Source of the DNA: Phycisphaerae bacterium
Lineage (GTDB): Bacteria > Chloroflexota > Anaerolineae > 4572-78 > J111
DNA: 64,000 bases
NCBI GenBank assembly: GCA_028285035.1
Contig: JANQQF010000051.1
Coordinates: 1 to 64,000, forward strand
Reading direction: 5' to 3'
A program made the translations under genes and the position numbers. Shown piece by piece: positions 17,475 to 25,847 of the stretch (positions are counted from its first letter, which is position 1; every line of letters begins with the position of its first letter). The notes below the pieces were generated by a model. That model was not told the origin of the DNA. It worked only from the letters and a program-made list of their open reading frames with translations, and did no database searches.

Positions 17475-19226
17475 ATGATCGCAACATATCACCGGATGAT
17501 TCGGGCTGCTGGATCATCCGCCCCCTACATGCGGGGTTCAATTTTACTTTCTTTTCTTAGCTCGGTAGTGCAAGGCATCATCTATGCTCTGCTTTTCCCC
17601 CTGTTTGGTGCATTAGTCGCTGAAACAAGCACGGGTAACCAGCTCTGGTTTTATGGCGGCCTCATTCTGGCCCTCATCCTCGTTGATGCGGCCATCCGCT
17701 TTGCCGAGAATGAGTATTCGTGGCAAACCCAAATTGATGCAGGGCACGAAGTTCGTATCAAGTTGGGAGAGCAATTGCGCCGGATGCCGCTGGAGTATCT
17801 GTCATCGCGCCAAGCGGGTGATCTCAATGTCGTCTTGAGCGGAAACGTCAATGATGTGGTTATGATTATGGGGGGATTGTTTAACATCGTCTTACAAACC
17901 TTGGTCACCCCCGTCACCACCATCTTGATCACCCTGTTCATCGATTGGCGATTGGCCCTAGCCCTAGCCATTTTATTCCCCTTGGCTGTGCCCCTTTACC
18001 AAAAAATTCGTGTCGTTGCCAAGCGTGAAAATCAGGTTGCGGCTGAGGCTCACGCAGTGGTGGCAGCCAATCTAATTGAGTATGCCCAAGGGTTGGCCGT
18101 ATTGCGGGCAACCCGTCAGGTTGGGGAGAAATCGGTTCGCTTACAAGACTCGCTCAAGGATTTGCGAGTGAAGCAGGCCGAGGCCACCAATTGGGGCACT
18201 ATTCCCAACATCGCTATCTCCACCATTGTCCAGGTTGGGATGTTATTTGTTATGGCGTACGGCATCTATTTGGTGTTGGGCGGCAGTCTAAACTTGGCCA
18301 TCTTGCTGGCCCTCTTAGCCATCACTATTCGCTTTGCCGAACCGCTCTCAATTTTTGCTACGCTGACAACGATGTTTGATTTTATGGAGGCGGGCTTAGA
18401 GCGGATCGATGCTTTGTTGGATGTGCGCCCCCTACCGACAACCGAACCCAAGCAAAGCATTATCGCTTTTGATATTTCGTTTGAAAACGTTAATTTTTCG
18501 TATGCCCCGGAAGACGAAGCATCAACAGGCGAGCAAGTCTTACACGATGTCTCGTTTCACCTACCTGTGCGCAGCCTGACTGCGTTAGTCGGCCCCTCAG
18601 GTAGCGGAAAAACGACCATCACCAAACTGCTCACCCGCTACGCCGACCCACAAACGGGCACCATCAAGATTGGTGGCGTTGATATTCGGGCGGTCAGTCA
18701 AAGCGAACTTATGCAACACATCTCGGTTGTCTTTCAGGATGTCTATCTTTTTGATGACACTATCCGGGATAACATTCGGATGGCCAAGCCCGAGGCAACC
18801 GATGAGGAGGTGATTGCCGCCGCTGAAGCCGCCCATTGCCACGATTTCATTAGCCGTCTACCTGATGGGTACGACACCACTGTAGGCGAGATTGGGGGCG
18901 CCTTATCTGGGGGTGAACGTCAGCGAATTTCGATTGCCCGGGCCATCCTCAAAGATGCACCCATTGTTCTATTGGATGAACCAACCTCAGCCCTCGACAC
19001 CGAGAGTGAAGTGGCTGTACAACGAGCCATCGACCGCTTGGTCGAAGATAAAACTGTGGTCGTCATCGCTCACCGTCTCTCAACTGTCGTCGCCGCCGAC
19101 CTCATCCTCGTTCTCGAAGATGGAAACATCGTTGAACACGGCAATCACGACCACTTGCTACAACAGGAAGGTCGTTACGCCGCAATGTGGGCCGCCCAGC
19201 AACAGGCTCGCCGCTGGAAAGTTTAA
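17475..19226 (+). CDS. fused permease-ATPase ABC transporter, YbtQ/IrtB-like half
   Basis: A 583-residue partner of the preceding gene with the same order: six membrane segments, then an ATPase domain. Walker A is GPSGSGKTT near residue 373, the signature is LSGGERQR near 478, Walker B is IVLLDEPTSALD near 496, and the switch region is AHRLSTV. The start is ATG 17475 with AGAGGATAA upstream. The two halves most likely form a heterodimer. In the setting of seven siderophore-binding domains and a PchR-like regulator, import of ferric siderophore is the leading hypothesis; lipid or peptide export cannot be excluded from sequence alone. Confidence 0.85.
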   Translation: MIATYHRMIRAAGSSAPYMRGSILLSFLSSVVQGIIYALLFPLFGALVAETSTGNQLWFYGGLILALILVDAAIRFAENEYSWQTQIDAGHEVRIKLGEQLRRMPLEYLSSRQAGDLNVVLSGNVNDVVMIMGGLFNIVLQTLVTPVTTILITLFIDWRLALALAILFPLAVPLYQKIRVVAKRENQVAAEAHAVVAANLIEYAQGLAVLRATRQVGEKSVRLQDSLKDLRVKQAEATNWGTIPNIAISTIVQVGMLFVMAYGIYLVLGGSLNLAILLALLAITIRFAEPLSIFATLTTMFDFMEAGLERIDALLDVRPLPTTEPKQSIIAFDISFENVNFSYAPEDEASTGEQVLHDVSFHLPVRSLTALVGPSGSGKTTITKLLTRYADPQTGTIKIGGVDIRAVSQSELMQHISVVFQDVYLFDDTIRDNIRMAKPEATDEEVIAAAEAAHCHDFISRLPDGYDTTVGEIGGALSGGERQRISIARAILKDAPIVLLDEPTSALDTESEVAVQRAIDRLVEDKTVVVIAHRLSTVVAADLILVLEDGNIVEHGNHDHLLQQEGRYAAMWAAQQQARRWKV

Positions 19227-19230
19227 CCGT

Positions 19231-19288
19231 GTCATTTGTCACTCGTCATTGGTCGTTTGTGCCGCTCAGATGACAAGTGACAAATGAC
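19231..19288. repeat. 19-base imperfect inverted repeat, likely terminator of the ABC pair
   Basis: GTCATTTGTCACTCGTCAT at 19231-19249 pairs with 19270-19288 with one mismatch and a 20-base loop. It starts 4 bases after the stop codon, a typical terminator position. The same TGACAAATGAC words recur elsewhere in the window (11606, 12925, 15521), pointing to a dispersed intergenic repeat. Confidence 0.6.
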
Positions 19289-19552
19289 GAATAACCAATA
19301 ACAAAGGTGAAATTTATGGTTAACGTTGACCGCTCAAATTGGCCCGTCGTATATATGGCATTGAACATGAAATTGCATTTCTCAACCGGTCAGGCCAATT
19401 TGAATTGGCAGAAATCCCAAACACATTTTCTCCGTAGAAATCACTGACTTAAAAAATTAAAGCCTCCGTAATTTCTCCGCTGGTCACCCGTCTGAATTCT
19501 GCTAGACTATCCCTAATTGACCGTAGCGCTTTGACAATCAGCGGGGAACATC
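19289..19552 (+). other. non-coding gap upstream of the beta-helix gene
   Basis: 264 bases without a supported gene. It holds a widely spaced inverted pair, TCAAATTGGCC (19336-19346) and GGCCAATTTGA (19391-19401), and a TTGAC near the start of the next gene. A promoter must lie here, but I cannot place its -10 box with confidence. Confidence 0.3.
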
Positions 19553-21538
19553 ATGCTCCAAAACCACTCACTTCTATTCCATCTCTCTCAACGTAAGGCC
19601 ATCATCTTAGCAGGCATGTTGTCTATCTTGATTTTCCTGAGTACGCATGGCTTGATCCAGGCCCAAGGTCCGGAGTACATCTGCACCCCGCCGATTCAAC
19701 CTGTTACCCTCTCCAGCCCAACGGTTGTAACCGATTGCACAGCCAGCGGTTTGCAATCAGCCTTGAGTAGCGGCGGGCACATCAGCTTCTCTTGCGGCAC
19801 CGACCCAGTCACCATTACGGTCTCTTCGCCATTGATCACCAGCGCCACCGAGGACATCGTACTGGATGGCGGTGGCCTCGTCACCCTCAGTGGGGGTGGC
19901 ACCAGTCGCATTCTGGAAAAGCCCTTCACCCCAAACTCGCACATCGACAAAACATTAGGCAATGATTTGACCATTCAAAATATGCGTTTTGTTAATGCCT
20001 TGGCTCCAGCGGCCACAGGCAGTCAGGATGCGAACGCACGTGGCGGGGCAGTGTGGGTGACCAGTCCCGGCACTCGGCTGCACATCATCAACAGCACCTT
20101 TCATAACAATCGTACGACCAGCATCACCGATGAGGACAATCAAGGCGGGGCGGTTTTTGCGGCAAACATTTATGAAACGGTCATCGTCAGCTCGACCTTC
20201 ACCAATAATGAGGCGGGCAATGGTGGAGGCTTTGGCGCCATTGCCTCTGGTTTGCAGGTTTACAACAGCTATTTCGCCAACAATGATGCCTCCGACAGTA
20301 CGAGCGGTGGTATCGTGCGCGGTCACGGCGGGGCCATTCATCTCGATGGGGTGACCAACAGCTTCAATCCCGACTCGAACAAAGTCGTCGATATTTGTGG
20401 CACCATCTTCGAGAGTAACACCGCGATTCGGGGCGGTGGAGCGATCAAAACGACAGTTTCTGACAACAAGGGTACCAAGCTGACCATCAACCGCAGCACC
20501 TTCAGCAACAACAGCTTGGTCGGCACACCCTCAACCGAAGGGCATGGTGGGGCCTTGTATCACATCGAGGATGATTTTGATAATGGCACCAGCGAGGACA
20601 ATCTTGAAATCCGCGACACGCTTTTTGTGAATAACTACGCTTACAGTCAGGGTGGCGGGGCGTGGCTATTGGTGCGTGGTACAGGCCAAATTGTCAACAG
20701 CACTTTCACTGAAAATCGAGCTTCGGAGACAAGCTCCAACCGAGTCGGCCAAGGTGGGGGTTTGATTATTAGCAACGGCCATTACGACATCATCAACACG
20801 ACCTTTGCTAACAACTTTGCTACCTTTCAGGGCGGGGCACTATTCGCGGGTAACGACAACAGCGAGCGATCCGTCACCCTAACCAATGCCCTCTTCTACG
20901 AAAATCGGCTTGATCCGACCCACACAAACCCCGTCACCAGCGAGTTTCAGGGCTATCACACCAATCGTCCGATGCAGAATGGGGGTGGTAATCTCCAGTT
21001 TCCTCGGACAAAAACCCCAGACTTTGCCCACGATATCAACAACCTCATCACCACCCCCGATACGGCCATCATCTTTGACGACCCACTATTGGCCACCCTG
21101 ACTGACAACGGCGGCTACAACCAAACGATGGCTCTGCAAACGGGCAGTCCTGCCCTCGATGCAGGCACTAGCACCAATTGCCCCAGCACTGACCAACGCG
21201 GGGTCTCCCGTCCGCAAAGCAGCGGCTGCGACATCGGTGCGTTCGAACTCGTTACCAGTCTATCCGCCTCGCCCAGCCTCGTCGCCATTGACGACGGCCC
21301 CTTCACCCTGACCGTCTCCGGCAACGACTTCACCCCCAGCAGCCAAGTCCTCTGGAACGGCACCCCGCTCACCACAACGTTCGTCAATTCCCTCACCCTG
21401 CAAGCCGATGTCACCGACGTTCAACTCATCACACCCGAAAGCGTGAGCATCACTGTCAACGACTCCAGCCTCGCTGCAGCCAGTGTGACCGTGGTAAATT
21501 CGTTGGAACGGTTGTATTTGCCGGTGGTGCTGAAGTAG
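19553..21538 (+). CDS. secreted parallel beta-helix protein with choice-of-anchor Q region
   Basis: A 661-residue exported protein with a signal peptide ending near LIQAQ (residue 38). The body repeats short Gly/Asn-rich rungs such as GGAVWVTSPGTRLHIINSTF and NSTFTENRAS, typical of right-handed beta-helix or polymorphic outer-membrane-type repeats. GSPALDAGTSTNCPSTDQRG followed by CDIGAFEL is the choice-of-anchor Q signature. A small C-terminal Ig-like region ends with RLYLPVVLK, a short tail common on secreted Chloroflexota proteins and possibly a sorting signal. The substrate is unknown; surface adhesion or polysaccharide binding are options. Confidence 0.85.
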   Translation: MLQNHSLLFHLSQRKAIILAGMLSILIFLSTHGLIQAQGPEYICTPPIQPVTLSSPTVVTDCTASGLQSALSSGGHISFSCGTDPVTITVSSPLITSATEDIVLDGGGLVTLSGGGTSRILEKPFTPNSHIDKTLGNDLTIQNMRFVNALAPAATGSQDANARGGAVWVTSPGTRLHIINSTFHNNRTTSITDEDNQGGAVFAANIYETVIVSSTFTNNEAGNGGGFGAIASGLQVYNSYFANNDASDSTSGGIVRGHGGAIHLDGVTNSFNPDSNKVVDICGTIFESNTAIRGGGAIKTTVSDNKGTKLTINRSTFSNNSLVGTPSTEGHGGALYHIEDDFDNGTSEDNLEIRDTLFVNNYAYSQGGGAWLLVRGTGQIVNSTFTENRASETSSNRVGQGGGLIISNGHYDIINTTFANNFATFQGGALFAGNDNSERSVTLTNALFYENRLDPTHTNPVTSEFQGYHTNRPMQNGGGNLQFPRTKTPDFAHDINNLITTPDTAIIFDDPLLATLTDNGGYNQTMALQTGSPALDAGTSTNCPSTDQRGVSRPQSSGCDIGAFELVTSLSASPSLVAIDDGPFTLTVSGNDFTPSSQVLWNGTPLTTTFVNSLTLQADVTDVQLITPESVSITVNDSSLAAASVTVVNSLERLYLPVVLK

Positions 21539-21589
21539 GTCTTGAAATCCTCTAGACATCATCCTAATATTTTGCTAAGATGGATTTAT

Positions 21590-22357
21590 ATGGACGAATC
21601 CGATGTTGAGACAATTAGTCTGGAAATAAAAGTCAAAGCGCAACTCAAAAAATTGATGTCAGGTCTCACTCACAAAAACCATAAAGAGGCCTATTTGGCT
21701 TATGTCGCATTACAATCGATCGGTCCCTCCGCATTGCCATTCATCAAACAAATCCTACTTGGGCTTAGACTATCATCTAACGCCGCGCATAAACCGCAAA
21801 TTGATATGGAGATGAGGCATGTCTCAGGCTTAGTGAGCCTTATTCATGACATCGATGAGAAAGCCTCCAAAGAAGTAAGTGACGAGTTAATCCGCCGGGG
21901 ATGTCACGATGCCATAAGACAACGACTACGCTCCATAAATCGAATGACAATTAACAACTTTCATCAATATAAGCTGTATGGGATTACAATCTATGAAGAA
22001 AAAGCCACCCTCACATCATTTGATATCCCATCCTTAATGGACCGTTGGCTGGATAATATCCCTGCGTCAGATTTAGAAGGTATTAATCGGATTTACATCG
22101 TCGGCCTTCAAAATTCAGAAAGATATTTAGGGTGGTATGTTCCTCATCTTGCTAGCGTAACGATTGTATGGAATCGATTTCAATCTCATCTCAACCCACT
22201 CGCTTGGCTAGCCTTGTGGCTCCAAGAATCAGTTTTGTATCACGAAATTGGGCATCATGTCCTCAAACATGAAGGTGGAGGGTATGATCAAGAGAAAGAG
22301 GATACAGCCGACAAATACGCCTTCGATGCGTTTTTCAAAAGCGCCCAATATTTTTAA
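21590..22357 (+). CDS. HEXXH metalloprotein with helical N-terminal region
   Basis: 255 residues. The C-terminal third holds HEIGHH at residues 218-223, followed by EDTADKYAFDAF, where E237 would be the third zinc ligand in a gluzincin arrangement, much like ImmA/IrrE-type peptidases. The N-terminal ~110 residues are helical and HEAT-like (EAYLAYVALQSIGPSALPFI). No signal peptide or membrane segment is seen, so it is probably cytoplasmic. I use ATG 21590 rather than the upstream TTG 21542. The start region lacks a good ribosome site. A kinase-like gene follows 90 bases downstream. Confidence 0.7.
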   Translation: MDESDVETISLEIKVKAQLKKLMSGLTHKNHKEAYLAYVALQSIGPSALPFIKQILLGLRLSSNAAHKPQIDMEMRHVSGLVSLIHDIDEKASKEVSDELIRRGCHDAIRQRLRSINRMTINNFHQYKLYGITIYEEKATLTSFDIPSLMDRWLDNIPASDLEGINRIYIVGLQNSERYLGWYVPHLASVTIVWNRFQSHLNPLAWLALWLQESVLYHEIGHHVLKHEGGGYDQEKEDTADKYAFDAFFKSAQYF

Positions 22358-22447
22358 GTATAGTTAATGGGTATGATTGGATAATAAAGCGGTTTTTTCA
22401 AATATCTGAATAAGCAGAAGGCCCGCTCAAAATAAATAGGTGAAATT

Positions 22448-23107
22448 ATGCCAGAAGCACAACCATCAAAACCTGAGCGTTGGAAGTCAGCCGAAGAAAT
22501 AATGTATAACATCCTCGTAACACTCAGCATGGAATATCGTACCCCTATAACAGTAGTAAAAGGATATTCAGATTTATTATTGACCGAAAGTGTTGGCCCT
22601 CTAAATAAAAAACAGACTAAAATGGTAACTAATATCAATCAGATTTCATCCGATTTACTGGAGAGTATTAATCAGCTTCTTGTTACGCAACAAGCATCTA
22701 TTGGGGTAATACAACTAGAGTTAGAGGTAGTCAATATTAAACAACTAGTTCCTATCTACCCTGACTATTTTGCCCTTGATATTCCTGACACCCTACCCCC
22801 AATTGAAGCTGATAAGCAATACCTCCAAATGGTTTTCAAAGATTTAGTCAATGAGATTATCAATCGGTGTGAGATTTCAGGAAATAAGTCAGCTACATTC
22901 AAAGCAACAATGCAGAACAAGAATCTCATCATTAGGATTTCAGCTAAAGGCAAAAATCTTACATATTTTGGTGATGAGCAGGCTAATCCAACCCTATTCG
23001 TTAGCAACGCCGTCATCGAACAACATGGGGGGCATTTCGATATCAAAAAATCAGATGACACATTAGAGTTTATCATTACCTTACCAGTTGCCCCACAAAC
23101 TTCCTGA
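22448..23107 (+). CDS. degenerate histidine-kinase-like protein without phosphoacceptor His
   Basis: 219 residues. The segment LSMEYRTPITVVKGYSDLLL aligns by eye with the HisKA box (SHELRTPL...GY.DLL), but Met replaces the phosphorylatable His. The ATPase half keeps an N-box-like VFKDLVNEIINR and ends in EQHGGHFDIKKSDD...FIITLPV, as in HATPase domains. The DxGxG loop is replaced by AKGKNLTYF. There is no sensor or membrane segment. It is unlikely to be an active kinase and may be a dimerising or signalling pseudokinase. ATG 22448 is preceded by AAATAGGTGA. A second gene of this kind lies at 48901. Confidence 0.7.
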   Translation: MPEAQPSKPERWKSAEEIMYNILVTLSMEYRTPITVVKGYSDLLLTESVGPLNKKQTKMVTNINQISSDLLESINQLLVTQQASIGVIQLELEVVNIKQLVPIYPDYFALDIPDTLPPIEADKQYLQMVFKDLVNEIINRCEISGNKSATFKATMQNKNLIIRISAKGKNLTYFGDEQANPTLFVSNAVIEQHGGHFDIKKSDDTLEFIITLPVAPQTS

Positions 23108-23147
23108 TACATTTGTCAATTATATTTGTAGCTTTAGACTGAGAGAA

Positions 23148-23394
23148 AATGAAGTTCAGCTTTGCCAATTCTGGCGCAAATGGATTGAAACCGTTGGCTC
23201 TCACGGGTTGTTTTGCTATTGTTTGCATTCAGGTTCGTCATTTGTGGCACTTTCAGCATCGAATTATTCGTAAAACCTTAGCCCATACTGTTTGTGTCTT
23301 TCTCAATTTACAGTTACATCGTAAGCCTCTCGATTTTCAGGGCTTACCTTCTCAGCTCTTTAAGTGTCACACATTGGGGAAGCTTGGATGCTAA
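23148..23394 (+). pseudogene. frameshifted remnant of a transposase C-terminus
   Basis: FWRKWIETVGS in one frame continues, after a one-base slip near 23198, as a segment containing VRHLWHFQHRIIRKTLAHTV and CVFLNLQLHRKPLDFQGL in another. This reads like the C-terminal end of an IS5/IS982-type transposase. No start, no catalytic core and no terminal repeats are visible. I am fairly sure it is a relic, less sure of the family. Frames read straight through the region do not look like a functional gene. Confidence 0.5.
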
Positions 23395-23437
23395 AACCTC
23401 CTGATTCTTCCGCTGGTCACAAGTGGCCTACCTACCT

Positions 23438-23638
23438 TTACTTTTTCATCTTCCTTGCCGCATCAATGGCTAACCCAAGCGCGGAGCACAGTGCAGCCGC
23501 CTCTGCTATCGAAAAGTGCTCAGGCTGCTCTTCCTCAATACGCCGCGTAATACGGGGTAATACCTCGCCCCTGTCCTCGACAAGCATAACTTCAATCCGC
23601 TCGTCTGGATCATTGTCAATTAGAAATATATGTGTCAT
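23438..23638 (-). CDS. small acidic protein of unknown function
   Basis: A 66-residue protein whose ATG at 23638 follows an excellent AAGGAGC site on the minus strand. It opens with MTHIFLIDNDPDERIEVMLV, then basic RITRRIEEEQPE, then an Ala-rich helix (AEAAALCSALGLAIDAARK). The hydrophobic strand plus DNDP at the start looks like the beginning of a receiver-like fold, but the protein is far too short to be one. It stands alone between two relics. Confidence 0.6.
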   Translation of the reverse strand: MTHIFLIDNDPDERIEVMLVEDRGEVLPRITRRIEEEQPEHFSIAEAAALCSALGLAIDAARKMKK

Positions 23639-23861
23639 TGCGCTTGCTCCTTATACCGAAAACATAGCTTCTACTTAATGTACAACTCTTTTGATAGCAA
23701 AACCGTATCCCCTTATGACTAAAAGGTGGCGATATTTACTACAAATTCAGTTTATCATAGACAGTTTGATATTGCCTGAATTCAGGCTGAGTTTTAGCTG
23801 ACATTTTCCAAGATAAAGAGATGTCTATCTGCGACGATGTGGCTAGGTACCACATATAACC

Positions 23862-23936
23862 ACCAGCCTCGCTGCGGCGGATGTGACCGTAGCCAATTCG
23901 TTCGAGCGGTTGTATTTGCCCGTGGTGTTGAGGTAA
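23862..23936 (+). pseudogene. orphan C-terminal fragment of a beta-helix protein gene
   Basis: These 75 bases encode TSLAAADVTVANSFERLYLP followed by VVLR and a stop. This nearly repeats the last 25 codons of the beta-helix gene (SSLAAASVTVVNSLERLYLP, then VVLK). The nucleotide match is also close. An in-frame stop at 23844 and the absence of any related upstream sequence show it is only the 3' end of a lost paralogue. Confidence 0.75.
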
Positions 23937-24095
23937 ACATCCCCTTTTTATAATATAAAGTTAAGATTACAAAAGAATTGACTGCACACACTCACACATT
24001 ACAATTCATTTACAGAGAGAGTGTTTTTGTAAATTCCCAAAATATAAATTCTTATCTAGCGAGGGAGCAATATCCCCAATCAAAAAGGAACCCCT

Positions 24096-24830
24096 ATGAC
24101 AACGCAAAAAAGCATTGGCGAAGAAAATTACGACCAATTTGCAGATCGTTACGCGGAGTACGCGAAAACAAAGGCGGACAATGCCGATTACAACTTTCCG
24201 GCGGTGACCAGCTTGATTGAGAATGTGGTGGGGGCGAGGGTGTTGGATGCCGGGTGCGGCTACGGCATTTTCACCGAGTGGCTACTTGAGCGACAGGCTG
24301 AGGTCGTCGCCTTTGATGTGACCCGGCGGATGGTGGAGATGACGCAGGCGGCTGTGGGGGATCGAGCGACGGTGTTCCGGCACGATCTACACGATCCCCT
24401 CGATTTTGCTGAGGCCGAGTCCTTTGATTGGGTGATTTGCCCGCTTGTACTCGATTATATCAAGGATTGGCAGGCTGTGTTTACCGAGTTTGCCCGAGTA
24501 TTGAAATCAGGCGGAAAATTTGTCTTCTCCAGTGGACATCCCTTTGGCGACTATGTGTGGCTAAAATATCGTGCTCAAAAAGAGGTGAACTACCGGGAAA
24601 TAGAGGAGTTCATCACCCATTGGGGCGGGTTTGGCGAGCCCAAGCCCCGCATCCAATTTTTCCGTCGTCCGCTCAGTCAAACTCTAAATCCAATTATAGC
24701 AGCTGGATTGTACATTGATTACATCCTTGAACCGCTCCCTACGGAGGCTTATAGAGAAAAAGATCCCGAGGGCTATAAAAAGCGGCGACAAATGCCCAGC
24801 TTTATCTGTGTGCGGGCGGTGAAGCCGTAG
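24096..24830 (+). CDS. SAM-dependent methyltransferase (class I)
   Basis: A 244-residue Rossmann-type methyltransferase. Motif I is VLDAGCGYGIFTEWL, motif II ends in VVAFDVTRRMVEMTQ, and FDWVICPLVLDYIKDWQAVF is the post-II/III strand. KSGGKFVFSSGHPF follows. The layout is that of the Methyltransf_11/25 group, which acts on small molecules. ATG 24096 follows AAAAAGGAACC. Its TAG stop abuts the stop of the next, oppositely oriented methyltransferase with no base between. Confidence 0.85.
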   Translation: MTTQKSIGEENYDQFADRYAEYAKTKADNADYNFPAVTSLIENVVGARVLDAGCGYGIFTEWLLERQAEVVAFDVTRRMVEMTQAAVGDRATVFRHDLHDPLDFAEAESFDWVICPLVLDYIKDWQAVFTEFARVLKSGGKFVFSSGHPFGDYVWLKYRAQKEVNYREIEEFITHWGGFGEPKPRIQFFRRPLSQTLNPIIAAGLYIDYILEPLPTEAYREKDPEGYKKRRQMPSFICVRAVKP

Positions 24831-25586
24831 CTACGCCGATGCCACAATAACCATATCCTCGCCCGATTGCCACGGGGTCCCGTGAAAGCCACCAAAAAAT
24901 TGGAGGTTGGAAAAACCCGCCCGCACCAACAGATGCTCGATTTCGTAGCGATAATACCAGCGCAATTCTATGTCACTGGTCCCCAGGTCACCCTGATGGT
25001 CTCCTTCCAGCCGAAACGTAACTTTGAGTATCTGCTGGGCTAAATCACGGGAGGTGGCTGCATAGCGGCGTATCGTTTCCCCATTGTGCTCAACTTCATC
25101 AGGCTCACCCTCTGGCTCCTCCGAAATCGCCATCTGGGCTAGGTCGGGATCAAAGATATCGAAGACAAATTTACCACCTGGGGCTAAATGCTTCTTGATA
25201 CTGGTCAAACAGTTGAGTTGTGCCTCTACAGTCAACATATGCTGAAAGCCCCGAAATGGGATTGTGATCAACTTGAAGCGACGCTCGCCAAAATCAAAAT
25301 CCTCCATTGACCCTTGTACTAGCTCAAGGTTAGCGGGTAGGTTTTTCTGGCGCAGTACCACCAGCATCTCCGGCGAAAAATCTAGGCCTACACAGTCCAC
25401 GCCCGTCTCAGCCATCGGGAGTAAAATGCGTCCCGTTCCACAGCCCAATTCAAGAATTGGCCCGCCACTCTGCTTCGCCTGCGCTACATAAAATTCGACA
25501 TCTCCCGAAGGATCACGCAATACGCTGTAAACTGAGTCGTAACTGTCAGCAATAATTTGATTGTAGATTGATGTGTCTTTTGTCAT
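24831..25586 (-). CDS. SAM-dependent methyltransferase (class I)
   Basis: 251 residues on the minus strand with AGGAGGA upstream of ATG 25586. Motif I is ILELGCGTGRILLPMAETGV, motif II is CVGLDFSPEMLVVLRQK, and motif III-like LAPGGKFVFDIFDPDLAQM follows. The C-terminal region (IELRWYYRYEIEHLLVRAGF) is the usual helix-strand cap seen in small-molecule methyltransferases. It converges on the methyltransferase at 24096 so that the stop codons read TAGCTA. The two proteins are only loosely similar, so they are not a simple recent duplication. Confidence 0.85.
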   Translation of the reverse strand: MTKDTSIYNQIIADSYDSVYSVLRDPSGDVEFYVAQAKQSGGPILELGCGTGRILLPMAETGVDCVGLDFSPEMLVVLRQKNLPANLELVQGSMEDFDFGERRFKLITIPFRGFQHMLTVEAQLNCLTSIKKHLAPGGKFVFDIFDPDLAQMAISEEPEGEPDEVEHNGETIRRYAATSRDLAQQILKVTFRLEGDHQGDLGTSDIELRWYYRYEIEHLLVRAGFSNLQFFGGFHGTPWQSGEDMVIVASA

Positions 25587-25720
25587 AAAATTCCTCCTGA
25601 AACAATACCTTACATAAAAGCGTCAGAAATATGTCAGAGTTTAGTCAATAATTGCGATTTCGCCCATGATAGAGTCGATTATGGACTTTTATTTTACTCT
25701 AATCGCGGCTACAATTAGGT

Positions 25721-25830
25721 AGAGTTTGTAGAGTCAGGGAGTCCTTAGAGTTCGTAGAGTTGATTCAGAAAAACTCCACAAACTCTATACCCCTATAACT
25801 CTAAGAACTCTACAAACCCTACAAACTCTA
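25721..25830. repeat. inverted cluster of AGAGTTTGTAG-type repeats
   Basis: The left half (25721-25763) carries AGAGTTTGTAGAGT and TTAGAGTTCGTAGAGTTG. The right half (25771-25830) carries the complements, ACTCCACAAACTCTA and CTCTACAAACCCTACAAACT. Together they could fold into a long imperfect hairpin. The cluster lies between the divergent methyltransferase and membrane-protein genes. The same words recur at 32665, 34760, 43484 and 50329. Confidence 0.6.
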
Positions 25831-25847
25831 TCAAAAAGGATTTGACT

